Both the position numbers and the translations under genes were made by a program. Below are positions 28,931 through 38,453 of a DNA stretch of 64,000 nucleotides, piece after piece (position 1 is the stretch's first letter; every line of letters begins with the position of its first letter). The notes under the pieces are model-generated. The model was given only the letters and a program-made list of their open reading frames with translations. It ran no database searches and was not told the origin of the DNA. This stretch comes from Polaribacter septentrionalilitoris (GTDB lineage: Bacteria > Bacteroidota > Bacteroidia > Flavobacteriales > Flavobacteriaceae), in NCBI RefSeq assembly GCF_009832745.1, contig NZ_VRMJ01000033.1, positions 124,001-188,000 on the forward strand, written 5' to 3'.

Positions 28931-30526
28931 TTAATTTTTAGCATCCAAATAATTAGGGATTCCATCACCATTAGCATCGCCTTTGGCTTCTTTATCATCT
29001 GGAATTCCATCACCATCAGCATCTCTTACTAACATTCTACTTTTATCTTTTAATTGATAAGGTTTTGTTCTAAGCAAAGCTTTACAACCATCTCCTTCAC
29101 CAAAACTTCTGATATTTCTAGAGAATTTATGTAATAAAGGCGCATACGTTTCTTTTTCTACTACAGCTAAATTTCTAGTTTCATTAGGGTCTATTTGGTA
29201 ATCGTACAACTCGTAAAAATTCTCTTTGCCTTTTTTTACCCATTCAATATATCTGTATTTCCCTTTAACTCTATAGCCATAACCCAAACCTCTTTGACCT
29301 CTATAAACTGTAATTGCCCCAATTTTAACTTGTGCATCAGTATTATTTAAAATAGGCACTAAACTTCTACCTTTTATAGCTCTTCCAGTTGTTTTCTTTT
29401 CATTTTTAGGTTGTTCAGGTATTTCTAAACCTGCTAATTCACAAAGCGTAGGATAAATATCTACTGTAGAAACTGCAGCAAAAGTATTTCCTTTTGCTTT
29501 TGGGTTTCTTGGATCAATAATAATTAAAGGTGATGATGAAGCTACTTCTAAATTAGAATGTTTGTTCCAACGTCCATGTTCGCCTAAAAACAAACCATGG
29601 TCTCCCCAAAGTACAATAATGGTATTGTCTGTAACTCCTAATTTTTCTAGTTTATCGATAACCAAACCAATTTGAGCATCAACAAAAGAAGTACAAGCAT
29701 AATAGCCTTGTTTTAATTTTAGTTGAAAATCTTCGTTGATTAAACCTGTTTTAGGATTCATGTTTTGTTTTACGTCTTTTCCTTTTAAGGCATAAGTTTT
29801 TAAATCGTCTCTACCTATTGGAGCATTTTGATTTTCTGCAATTTTAAAGTTGGTGTTGTTATACAAATCCCAATATTTTTTTGGTGCAATAAACGGCTCA
29901 TGAGGCTTTTTAAATCCAATTGCCATAAAAAATGGTTTGTCTTTTTTAGCAACTTCTTCAAGTAATTGAATCCCTTTTTCTCTAATAATTCCATCCACGT
30001 ATTTTTCTTCTGGTAAATCTTGAAAATCTAAAGCCATATGTTTTACTCTATATCCACCTTTTGGTGCTAAATAAGGAATACTCCAAGAAGCAACATCATC
30101 TCCATCTTTAGATTTGTTTTTTGGATTTCCAACAGTTCTAGGATCATGAATTTTACCTGCTGCAGCTGTTATGTAGCCATTGTTTTTAAAATACTCTGGT
30201 AAAAAAGTGACGTCTGGTAATTTTCTTCTAATGGGTTTAAAGCCAATAACACCTGTTTCTTCTGGCATTAAGCCAGTAGTTAATGCTGCTCTAGAAGGCC
30301 CACAAACTGCATATTGTACTTGGTGATTTCTAAAAGTTACCCCTTGTTTTGCTAGTTTATCAATATTTGGTGTAATGGCCTCTTTATCTCCATAAGCTCC
30401 TAAGTTATTTCTTAAATCATCTACACAAATCAATAAGATGTTTGGTTTCGATTTGTCTTTGTTTTGAGCGCTTATTGTTTTAAAACAAAAAAACGCAACG
30501 AATACTAAAAGGATATAATTTTTCAT
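28931..30526 (-). CDS. Sulfatase (S1, formylglycine type) with calcium-binding-like tail
   Basis: This 531-residue arylsulfatase-fold enzyme hydrolyses sulfate esters, here presumably on a polysaccharide. The formylglycine core is CGPSRAALTTG with Cys75. Metal ligands are visible in LICVDDLR and in LWGDHGLFLGEHG. The sequence resembles the iduronate-2-sulfatase-like group. The signal peptide ends KTISAQ. The last ~30 residues, DADGDGIPDD and DANGDGIPNY, are thrombospondin-type-3/EF-hand-like calcium repeats, unusual next to the other sulfatases here. The start overlaps the esterase stop by 4 bp (ATGA), so the two are coupled. Confidence 0.93.
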   Translation of the reverse strand: MKNYILLVFVAFFCFKTISAQNKDKSKPNILLICVDDLRNNLGAYGDKEAITPNIDKLAKQGVTFRNHQVQYAVCGPSRAALTTGLMPEETGVIGFKPIRRKLPDVTFLPEYFKNNGYITAAAGKIHDPRTVGNPKNKSKDGDDVASWSIPYLAPKGGYRVKHMALDFQDLPEEKYVDGIIREKGIQLLEEVAKKDKPFFMAIGFKKPHEPFIAPKKYWDLYNNTNFKIAENQNAPIGRDDLKTYALKGKDVKQNMNPKTGLINEDFQLKLKQGYYACTSFVDAQIGLVIDKLEKLGVTDNTIIVLWGDHGLFLGEHGRWNKHSNLEVASSSPLIIIDPRNPKAKGNTFAAVSTVDIYPTLCELAGLEIPEQPKNEKKTTGRAIKGRSLVPILNNTDAQVKIGAITVYRGQRGLGYGYRVKGKYRYIEWVKKGKENFYELYDYQIDPNETRNLAVVEKETYAPLLHKFSRNIRSFGEGDGCKALLRTKPYQLKDKSRMLVRDADGDGIPDDKEAKGDANGDGIPNYLDAKN

Positions 30527-31407
30527 TTTTTTATAGAATTGATATGTGTAAATTTTTTTTCATAGAACTCAAAAAAGTAAGTGCCTATTTTTTTCATTGC
30601 TGCTGTTTTATAATGGCCAATAGGTGGTGGGTTTCTTTCAAAATAGAATTCTGAGTTTTTATCTTGTACCTGTGGAATTAACACTACATTTTTATCTGAT
30701 TTTGCAACATTTTGCATTGCTTCTATTACTTTTCCATGTCCTACTTGAAACAATAAAAAAGGCAGTTTTGAATATTTAAAATCGCTACGAATACTAGCTA
30801 TTAAATTCGTTAAATTTTCTTGATAGCTTTCTCTTGGTTTCAGTCCTCCTTTTTTACCACTATCACTTTCTCCTTGTACCCATAACATTCCACATATATC
30901 ATAATCTTTTTCATCATATTTAGATAAAACTTTTTTAGAGTAATTAACAAACTCTTCATATAATTTGGGTTGGTTCTGTTCCTTAATCAAAGTTGCTTTC
31001 TCTAAACTCCAATTGGGGTTCCAAGCACCATATAAAGACATTCCTCCTTTTGATATTTTTATCAATATTATTTGATGTTCAGGATATTTTTCAGACATTT
31101 TAATACCAAAGAATAATTCTGGTCCAAAAAGATAGTCTGCTCCAAATTTCTTAGCAATATGTTTTGTAACTTTGATTGTATCTAAAGGGTTACCTTTATC
31201 AAAATTATAGAATAATGTCACGTTTTTTTGCGCATTTTTTAATCGAAGTTTATCTTCTTTAGATAAGCCACTAGCTTTCGCTCTGCCATCCATATTAGAT
31301 TGTCCAGCCAATAAAAACACTTTTATTTTTTTCAGTTCATGCTGTTCTTGAGCAGTAATTCCTGATGTTAAAAATAAAACGATGATAAGATTGATGTATA
31401 ATTTCAT
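30523..31407 (-). CDS. CE6/SASA-type carbohydrate acetylesterase
   Basis: The 294-residue exported protein (signal peptide ending SGITAQ) belongs to the SGNH-like esterases of the sialate O-acetylesterase/CE6 type, which remove acetyl groups from polysaccharides such as xylan. The nucleophile Ser37 lies in FLLAGQSNMDG, and the conserved block WVQGESDSG is at 176-184. The C-terminal His265 lies in PPPIGHYKTA, where the usual Asp two residues before the His-flanking pair (DxxH) is Pro, so catalysis may rely on the Glu of WVQGES. It heads a minus-strand unit with the sulfatase, GH5-like and isomerase-like genes. Confidence 0.85.
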   Translation of the reverse strand: MKLYINLIIVLFLTSGITAQEQHELKKIKVFLLAGQSNMDGRAKASGLSKEDKLRLKNAQKNVTLFYNFDKGNPLDTIKVTKHIAKKFGADYLFGPELFFGIKMSEKYPEHQIILIKISKGGMSLYGAWNPNWSLEKATLIKEQNQPKLYEEFVNYSKKVLSKYDEKDYDICGMLWVQGESDSGKKGGLKPRESYQENLTNLIASIRSDFKYSKLPFLLFQVGHGKVIEAMQNVAKSDKNVVLIPQVQDKNSEFYFERNPPPIGHYKTAAMKKIGTYFFEFYEKKFTHINSIKK

Positions 31408-31484
31408 TATGCGCTATTATTGTTATCTCAAAACTAATTGATTAAACCTTATTTCAAGTTCAATATTTCGTTAACATAGTTCCA

Positions 31485-31560
31485 AAATCGTCAACCCTAT
31501 AATTTTTAATTGATGATTATTGAACGCTATTGGATTTTAAAAAAACCCACATCGTCCAAT
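31485..31560. promoter_or_regulatory. Shared regulatory element upstream of the G8 protein and esterase genes
   Basis: The 196-bp divergent gap between the esterase (minus) and the G8 protein (plus) contains AATCGTCAACC at about 31486-31496 and a weaker copy ATCGTCCAAT at 31551-31560. The ATCGTCAA core recurs upstream of the GH1 gene and the GH5 lipoprotein gene. It is a candidate binding site for the locus regulator. Confidence 0.45.
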
Positions 31561-31603
31561 CATAAATTAACTTTGATTAATTAAAATATTCTAAATTTAA
31601 ATA

Positions 31604-34600
31604 ATGAAGGTTAAAATTTTACTCGTTTCTTTTATCGTTCTTTTCATATCTAAAAGCATCAATGCTCAAATGGATATGATGAAGGCTATACCTACTAATT
31701 TAGTAACTCATACCGCTATAAAAAATGGCGATTGGTTTGCTTCTGATACATGGGGAACCCAAGGAATACCTGAAGAAGGAGCAATTGTTTACATTCCTAA
31801 CAATATTACAGTAAATTATCAAGGTTCTTCAGAAGAACACATTTTTGCAATTCGTGTAGATGGAGTTTTTAATTGTACACAAACAAATACTAATCAAACA
31901 ACTAAGTTAGTTTTTGATACTTTTTTTGCCTTGCATGGTTCTTTTGTAAAGTTTTATGCTTCAAATTCTACAGATGGTAAAATTGAAATAGAAATTAAAC
32001 CCTTTGATTTAGAGACGTTTAGAAACAATACTACAACTTGGTCTGCTGATATTAAAAACCATTATAGAGACAATAATGTAGTAACCTATAAAACAAGAAC
32101 TGGTCAAGGAAATGATAGGTACAATACTATTGAAGAAGCAAATAATGGGAATTTTAAAATTGTAGAAAGTGCAGGTACTACTATAGATGATGGAATAGGA
32201 GTTTTAGGTCGATACAATTGGGATCCTACTCAATTAAGTTTAGGAATAGTAACTATGGGGCAGTTAGAAATTATTGGAAAAGAGAAATTGAACATGGTTC
32301 AGCTATCTAAAGATGCTTTGTCTGGTCAAAACTCAATTGTAGTAAAAGATATTCCACAGAACTGGAACATAAATGATGATATTCTTGTAACAAGTGGAGG
32401 GAATATCTCAGCTTCTAATAATGGAGAAGATTTAGTTAAAATTCAAAATATTAACAATAAAACAATTACTCTACAATCCTCTTTAACTAAAAATCACGAA
32501 GGTAAGCTCTCTGAAGACTTACATTGTTATGTAGGTAATTTAACAAGAAACATCATTTTTAAATCTCCAACAACAACTGTTGTTACACAAAGAGGACATG
32601 TAATGGCAATGCATAATGATACCAATGTTCAAATTAAAAACGCACAATTTAAAGGACTGGGTAGAACAGATAAATCAAAATTGTTAGACGATTTTATTTG
32701 GGACAAATGGTTAGCACCAAAAGTATTTGTTTCAAAAATCTCTCCTTTAGGACAAGAAATTGCAGAAATGAAAGCTACACCAGCAAATGAGTTAACCAAT
32801 TCTAGAGGTAGATATTCCATTCACCTCCACAAATTAGGAACTGCGTTTGGTGCCAAAATGGCTCAAGTAACAGGAAACGTAGTTTGGGATAATCCAGGTT
32901 GGGGCATTACGCACCACGATTCTCACGCAAATGTATCTGAAAATATAGTATATGATATTATTGGTGCAGGTATTGTTTCTGAAACAGGAAGTGAAACAGG
33001 TACATGGGATAATAACTTAGTTGTAGATGTTAAAGATGGCCATAGTACAGACCCATATACAGCCTCTTTATATCATGATGATTATTTGTATTCTGGAGAT
33101 GGTTTGGCAATGAAAGGACGTGCAGTTTTGTGCAGAAATAATGTAATTGTGAATGCAAAAAGAGGAGTAGGCGTTATCAATATGAACAACTCAATCAATA
33201 ATTTAGATAGATTAGATGCCAAAGCTTTGGCAACTTCAAGAGTTGGTTACGAAGTAGATAACTTTCCATTAAGCGTAAACGGATATAGTAAAGAAGGTGA
33301 TGGGGTAATGCCAGTTGAAGCCTCTTTAATAATGGAAAACACCATTGTTATAAATTCTAATATTGGTTTACGTTCTATAGAAAGAGATATGGGGATAAAT
33401 CATGAATCTCGTTCTATTTTTGACGGATTTAAAGTTTGGGGAGCAAATACAGGTATTTTAATCAACTATCAAGCAGATTACAGTTTTAAAGATGTATATA
33501 TTTCTGGAAAAAACAACAATGCTTTAGGGATTGATATGTGGAAACATTCTCATAATCAAACTTTTGAAAACATAAAGTTAGAAGATTTAAAAAATGGAGT
33601 ACAAGTTTCTAAAGTGGTGTTAGGTACTTCTCCTGGACCAAAAACAAGAAATAATGGGTTTACACCTTGGGTTTTTGTGAACTTAACCACCAATAATGTT
33701 ACAGATTTTTACGAACTAACAAAGGATGAAGTAACTACAAGCTATGCTTTTAATTATACAGAACACTCAGATAATACCATTCATTTAAGTTCAAATGATA
33801 TCTCATCAAGACCAACAACTTTTACAATTATTGATGATTCCACTTTGTCTGTAGATTATAATGAAACTGGCGAAAATGCTTTACGTTTTGAAATTGATGG
33901 AATTATTACAGACGATTTTGGAAGTTATAATATGGGAATTCAGCAAGCATTAGCACAAGGAGATTTACGCTTTGGATATCCAAAACGTATTTATCAATTT
34001 GCATCTAAAGAAAAATTTGAAGAATACTTAGCTGAAAATGGAGTGTATAAGGATGAAAAAAATAACGACCAGTTGTATTTTATTATCAATGAAAGTTTGC
34101 CAAATCGTAGAACTTTTAAATACACTACATTTCCTGTTCGAGTTAAAATAATGAATCCTCCAGCAAGTTTAATCTCAAAAGCAAAAGTAGAAAACAAAAG
34201 TGATTTAGCTCCTCAATATCAATTGATAAGTCGTTTAGCAACGGTTTCGCAAAGTTCTACAAAAAACGATATCACCTATAATGATGGAACTCATGGAGGT
34301 AAAACAATAACACTTGGTCCAGAAAAAGCTGTTGATGGAAATAGTAATGGTAGAATAAATGCTCAATATTACCAACGAAATTTAGTGCCTGTTGGTAGTT
34401 TTTCTCATACAAAATTTACCTCAGAACCTTATTACGATTTAGATTTTGGCGAATTAAAAGTCATAGACTTTTTTGATATTTGGAATACAGTTGATTTAAA
34501 AGGCACAGCTATAGAAAGCCCTTCTAATCATTTTAAAAACTTTTCTGTTTTTATTTCTGATACTCCATTTACAGGAACCACTTTCCAAGAATCTAAAAAC

Positions 34601-35032
34601 CAAGCAGATTATGAGTACATAAAAGATGGTACACCCACTCGAAAGTTTTCTAAAAATAATTTAGGAGCAATAGGACGTTATATGAGAATTCACTCCTTTC
34701 ATCCAACCAAACAAAAATTAAAGTTTGCGGAAATAGAAGTGATTGGTAAAACTTATGATAACACATTGTCAACTGAAGATTATAAGTATGAATTAGGAAT
34801 TAACATGTACCCAAATCCTGCAAAAGATTTTGTAAATATTAGTTTTAGTAAAAACCAGTCTAATGTTTCAATTACTATTTTTAATGTCTTAGGACAAAAA
34901 GTGTACGCTAAATTTCACAAAGAAGTATCGCAAAAACTAAAAATAAAATTCAATGGAAAAGCTGGATTTTACTTGGTAAACATTAAAGGAGAAAATAATC
35001 TAAACTATAATCAAAAAATAATTAAACAATAA
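31604..35032 (+). CDS. G8-domain right-handed beta-helix protein, T9SS
   Basis: The 1,142-residue product has a signal peptide ending KSINAQ and a G8 domain around residues 30-160. A long parallel beta-helix follows (about 300-680), with repeated short Asn-rich strands such as VLCRNNVIVNAKRGVGVINM. A discoidin-like beta-sandwich spans about 880-1050, and a T9SS sorting domain begins at INMYPNPAKD. The order G8-beta-helix resembles CEMIP-type hyaluronan-binding proteins, and the helix fold is used by many polysaccharide lyases and hydrolases. No active-site motif can be named. It is on the plus strand, convergent with the adjacent sulfatase gene (2 bp between stops). Confidence 0.82.
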   Translation: MKVKILLVSFIVLFISKSINAQMDMMKAIPTNLVTHTAIKNGDWFASDTWGTQGIPEEGAIVYIPNNITVNYQGSSEEHIFAIRVDGVFNCTQTNTNQTTKLVFDTFFALHGSFVKFYASNSTDGKIEIEIKPFDLETFRNNTTTWSADIKNHYRDNNVVTYKTRTGQGNDRYNTIEEANNGNFKIVESAGTTIDDGIGVLGRYNWDPTQLSLGIVTMGQLEIIGKEKLNMVQLSKDALSGQNSIVVKDIPQNWNINDDILVTSGGNISASNNGEDLVKIQNINNKTITLQSSLTKNHEGKLSEDLHCYVGNLTRNIIFKSPTTTVVTQRGHVMAMHNDTNVQIKNAQFKGLGRTDKSKLLDDFIWDKWLAPKVFVSKISPLGQEIAEMKATPANELTNSRGRYSIHLHKLGTAFGAKMAQVTGNVVWDNPGWGITHHDSHANVSENIVYDIIGAGIVSETGSETGTWDNNLVVDVKDGHSTDPYTASLYHDDYLYSGDGLAMKGRAVLCRNNVIVNAKRGVGVINMNNSINNLDRLDAKALATSRVGYEVDNFPLSVNGYSKEGDGVMPVEASLIMENTIVINSNIGLRSIERDMGINHESRSIFDGFKVWGANTGILINYQADYSFKDVYISGKNNNALGIDMWKHSHNQTFENIKLEDLKNGVQVSKVVLGTSPGPKTRNNGFTPWVFVNLTTNNVTDFYELTKDEVTTSYAFNYTEHSDNTIHLSSNDISSRPTTFTIIDDSTLSVDYNETGENALRFEIDGIITDDFGSYNMGIQQALAQGDLRFGYPKRIYQFASKEKFEEYLAENGVYKDEKNNDQLYFIINESLPNRRTFKYTTFPVRVKIMNPPASLISKAKVENKSDLAPQYQLISRLATVSQSSTKNDITYNDGTHGGKTITLGPEKAVDGNSNGRINAQYYQRNLVPVGSFSHTKFTSEPYYDLDFGELKVIDFFDIWNTVDLKGTAIESPSNHFKNFSVFISDTPFTGTTFQESKNQADYEYIKDGTPTRKFSKNNLGAIGRYMRIHSFHPTKQKLKFAEIEVIGKTYDNTLSTEDYKYELGINMYPNPAKDFVNISFSKNQSNVSITIFNVLGQKVYAKFHKEVSQKLKIKFNGKAGFYLVNIKGENNLNYNQKIIKQ

Positions 35033-35034
35033 AG

Positions 35035-36705
35035 TTATTTAATCTCTAAAGATGATGTTTCACTCTCTTTAAAGCCAATTCTCTCAGCTTTTGCATACAC
35101 ATATTTGCCTTTATCAATTTGTAAAGGTTTTGTGTACAATTGCCAGTTGCTATTGTAATTAAAATGTTGATTCGACTTTTCTGAGATAATATATGCAATA
35201 GAAGCCCCTTTGGTTGTAGATTTTAATTCAACTTTTTTGCCCTTTTGGTTAAAAGTAATTTTTGCTGTTTTTGGCTGCTCAAAATTAGGCCACATATTTT
35301 CAATTAATTCTGATTCAGGTATTGCACCAAAATCGGTTTTATCTTTTTGAAAATCGATTAAGGCAGTTCTCATTCTTTTTAAAGTTGATGCATATTCTTT
35401 GTTTTCAGCAAGGTTTACTAAATTATAAGGATCATTTTTACAATCGTACAATTCTTCTGATGTTTTGGTTTGAAACCAAATTTGTTGTTGTTCTGTAAGC
35501 TTATTTTCTTTCTTTAACTCTAAGAATTTAGCCATCATTGGTATGTTTTTTCGATACCCAACATCTTTGTATTTCGGTAATTTTGGATGATAATTTTTTA
35601 GATATAAAAAACGTTTGTCTCTTACAGAACGTATTCTGTCTGTAAATTCATCAAACCTATCAGAACTTCCATAAACATAAGTTCTATCATCACTTTTAAA
35701 CTCGCCAATAAAAGCTTTACCTTCCATGTATTTTGGTGGTTTTACACCAGCCAAACTTAATATAGTGGGCGCTAAATCAACAAAAGAAACTAATGCATTA
35801 TTTTCACCTTTTTCTCCATTGATTCCTTTTACCAAAAGCGGAACTTTTAATCCAGAATCTAATATTTCTCTTTTTTGACGAGGTAATGGACCTCCATGAT
35901 CACTGTAAAAAAAGATGATAGTTTTATCATACAAACCATCTTCTTTTAGTTGTTTTATTATTTCACCTACTTGTGCATCCATCAACTCTACATTACTGTA
36001 ATGTCTTGCAATGGTTTCTCTTGTGTCTTTATTGTCTGGTAAATAGGGTGGTACAGACACTTTATTTGGATTTACTGTCTGTATGGAATCTTGATGTTTC
36101 CATAACCTACTTTCGTGGGTTAATCCAAAATTAAAAACCGAAAAGAAAGGTTTGTTTTTAGGTCTGTTTCTCCAATGTGCTTTTCCATTATTTTCATCCC
36201 AAGAAGTGATGGGTGCAGCAAACTGATAATCTGTTTTTTGATTGTTTGTGCAATAATATCCATCTGCCCTTAGGTATTCTGTAAAACATTTTACTTGTTC
36301 TGGTATTACAGCAGCATATTGTTGAACAGGGTTTTCTTCTAAATCTTGAATGCTTGTTTTTTCATAAGCTCTTTTTCCCCAAGAAAACACGTCTTTTCCT
36401 GTTCTCATATGCATTGTTCCCAATGATGTTGGATGCATTCCTGTTATGATAGACGATCTGCTTGGTCCACAAACACCCACAACAGCAAAAGCATTTTTAT
36501 AGACTACAGCTTCTTTGGCTATTTTATCTAAATTAGGAGTTTTGGCAGTGTAATCTCCATAAAAAGAAAGTGTAGGACTAATATCCTCAGTAACAATCCA
36601 CAGAATGTTTGGTTGTTTCTTTTGAGGTTTATTTTCAGTATTTTCTTCTGATGTTTTACAAGAACTAAAAATGACTAGAATAGTATAGAAAACTACCTTT
36701 TTCAT
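35035..36705 (-). CDS. Sulfatase (S1), lipoprotein, with C-terminal beta domain
   Basis: A 556-residue S1 sulfatase. The lipoprotein signal ends IFSSC (Cys16). The formylglycine core is CGPSRSSIITG with Cys79. Metal-ligand sequences are IVTEDIS and FFYSDHGGPLPRQKR. About 75 residues at the end (after FNQKGKKVELK) form a small beta domain like those after hexosaminidases, possibly for substrate contact. The sequence resembles N-sulfoglucosamine sulfohydrolase-like sulfatases, but that does not set specificity. It overlaps the GH10 stop by 4 bp and is the last gene of its operon. Confidence 0.92.
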   Translation of the reverse strand: MKKVVFYTILVIFSSCKTSEENTENKPQKKQPNILWIVTEDISPTLSFYGDYTAKTPNLDKIAKEAVVYKNAFAVVGVCGPSRSSIITGMHPTSLGTMHMRTGKDVFSWGKRAYEKTSIQDLEENPVQQYAAVIPEQVKCFTEYLRADGYYCTNNQKTDYQFAAPITSWDENNGKAHWRNRPKNKPFFSVFNFGLTHESRLWKHQDSIQTVNPNKVSVPPYLPDNKDTRETIARHYSNVELMDAQVGEIIKQLKEDGLYDKTIIFFYSDHGGPLPRQKREILDSGLKVPLLVKGINGEKGENNALVSFVDLAPTILSLAGVKPPKYMEGKAFIGEFKSDDRTYVYGSSDRFDEFTDRIRSVRDKRFLYLKNYHPKLPKYKDVGYRKNIPMMAKFLELKKENKLTEQQQIWFQTKTSEELYDCKNDPYNLVNLAENKEYASTLKRMRTALIDFQKDKTDFGAIPESELIENMWPNFEQPKTAKITFNQKGKKVELKSTTKGASIAYIISEKSNQHFNYNSNWQLYTKPLQIDKGKYVYAKAERIGFKESETSSLEIK

Positions 36706-38447
36706 TTTACATCAATTTGAATAGGTTTTCTGTTTTTAGGACTTAAAAAGAATGTACCAGAAACCAAGTTACCATCAGCATTGGTGTATGAATATTTGTA
36801 AGTTCCGTAAAAACCTCTTTTTTTTAGATTTCCAGAGGCATCTGTTTTAGCTGAAAAATTTGTTTTCCAATCTTTTTCAACTAAAGAAAAATAAGCTTTA
36901 CCCATGGCTCCTAAAGTCCAGTCTTTGTTAAAAATATCTACTTTATTTCTATCATCTTGCACATATCCCCAAAATAAAAATTCAGTAACACTTGGGTGAC
37001 TAAAAGCAGCAATCATAAAATCTCTAGTGTATTGCTCTCTAACTTTCGGTTCTTGTACATCCATTGTAAATTCTGAAATACTAATTTGTTTTCCTAAAGT
37101 TGCATAAAAACTTAATAGTTCTAATACTTTTTTTGGTGGGGTTAAATCTGACCCAATATGACTTTGTATGCCAACACCATCAATTAATCCATTAGTTACA
37201 GAGTCAATTCTTTTTACAAAATTATAATACCATTTCTGCTTTCTTGTATCTAAACCCCCTTTACTTATAATTCCGTATTCGTTTGTAAATGCACCCAATT
37301 TCGGATTCTTCTTCTTCAACATTCGAAAGCCATCAAAAAGTATTTCTTCTGAACCCGTTATTTTTTGGAGATCTTTATTGGTGTAAGCTTCGTTAACCAC
37401 ATCCCAATGAGAAACTTTGCCACTTGTTGCATCTAAAACACTATTTAAATGATTGTGTATAATTTCTGTAACTCGTTTAGGGTTGTTTTTATTTTCTCTG
37501 ATTTCTTTGGTGAGGTAATTAAATCCAGGCCAAATTAAAACATGCCCTTTTGCCAAATAACCATCATCATTTAGCATTTTTAGGGCTTTTAGTGTTCTTG
37601 GTTTTTTCTTGTCCCATTGCCAAGATTTAATTTTTAAATCATTTGCTAAAACAACGTGATTGAATGCTCTTTTAAAATTTTTATAATTGATAGGTTTTTC
37701 AGTGATTTCTTTTGCTGAAATTGCGCCTCCAAAGGGAAAGAAATGTTTTACTAGTTCTACATCTATTTTTTTAGCAACCAAAGGTTTTCCATTTTCGGTA
37801 AATTGAATATTGATGTTTCCTTTACGAATCATTTCTATTCTTTTTAAAGCTTCTTTTCGCCATTTGGCATCAGCTTCCATTCCTGCATATTTGATTTCGG
37901 TTCTAGGAAGTTCTGATAATTGAGTTCCTTTGTTAAAAAGTTCAAATTTGATATCTTTTATTAAAAAAGTTTGCGGTCTAAAACCAAAATGTAGCACCAA
38001 GCTTAAATCATTTTTTGAAACATCAATATCAGACTGAATAGGGATGTAATATTTTTTCCAATTAGACGATATACTTTGTGTGGAAACAATATTATTCTTG
38101 TAAGATTTCGATTGTTTAAACAATACATTCACTTTTGCCTCACCAGTTTCTAAACTAGATTTGGTGGTTTTTGCAGAAAAGCTAAATAAGAAAACGCTAC
38201 CAGAAGAAAAAGATTCTTTATGTAAAGGAATTGCAGATGCAGATTTGTAAATAAATTTTGGCTGAGTAGAAGTGATTATCTCAAATGTTGAATTATCAAT
38301 TTGATTGACTTTTCCAAATTCGCTATTGGTTCTTAAGTTCTTTAACTGTTTGTAATTGATTAAGTTTTTTCCTTTTGTTACTTTTTTTTGTGAAAAACCA
38401 AAAATTGAAATACAACTTAAAGCAACAAGTAAAATAGATTTTTTCAT
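36702..38447 (-). CDS. GH10 endo-1,4-beta-xylanase with N-terminal binding module
   Basis: This 581-residue protein has a signal peptide ending FGFSQ. An N-terminal beta-sandwich (about 25-185), probably a carbohydrate-binding module, is followed by a GH10 barrel. Both catalytic glutamates are visible: acid/base Glu353 in WDVVNEAY and nucleophile Glu459 in ISEFTMDV. The barrel also has GHVLIWPGFN, close to the usual WHSQ-type strand but without the His-Ser-Gln. A final ~40 residues may be a short C-terminal strand. It is the only clear xylan-directed endo-enzyme in the locus and links the surface degradation genes to the xyl operon 16 kb away. It lies 6 bp after a sulfatase gene. Confidence 0.93.
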   Translation of the reverse strand: MKKSILLVALSCISIFGFSQKKVTKGKNLINYKQLKNLRTNSEFGKVNQIDNSTFEIITSTQPKFIYKSASAIPLHKESFSSGSVFLFSFSAKTTKSSLETGEAKVNVLFKQSKSYKNNIVSTQSISSNWKKYYIPIQSDIDVSKNDLSLVLHFGFRPQTFLIKDIKFELFNKGTQLSELPRTEIKYAGMEADAKWRKEALKRIEMIRKGNINIQFTENGKPLVAKKIDVELVKHFFPFGGAISAKEITEKPINYKNFKRAFNHVVLANDLKIKSWQWDKKKPRTLKALKMLNDDGYLAKGHVLIWPGFNYLTKEIRENKNNPKRVTEIIHNHLNSVLDATSGKVSHWDVVNEAYTNKDLQKITGSEEILFDGFRMLKKKNPKLGAFTNEYGIISKGGLDTRKQKWYYNFVKRIDSVTNGLIDGVGIQSHIGSDLTPPKKVLELLSFYATLGKQISISEFTMDVQEPKVREQYTRDFMIAAFSHPSVTEFLFWGYVQDDRNKVDIFNKDWTLGAMGKAYFSLVEKDWKTNFSAKTDASGNLKKRGFYGTYKYSYTNADGNLVSGTFFLSPKNRKPIQIDVK

Positions 38448-38453
38448 AATGGT

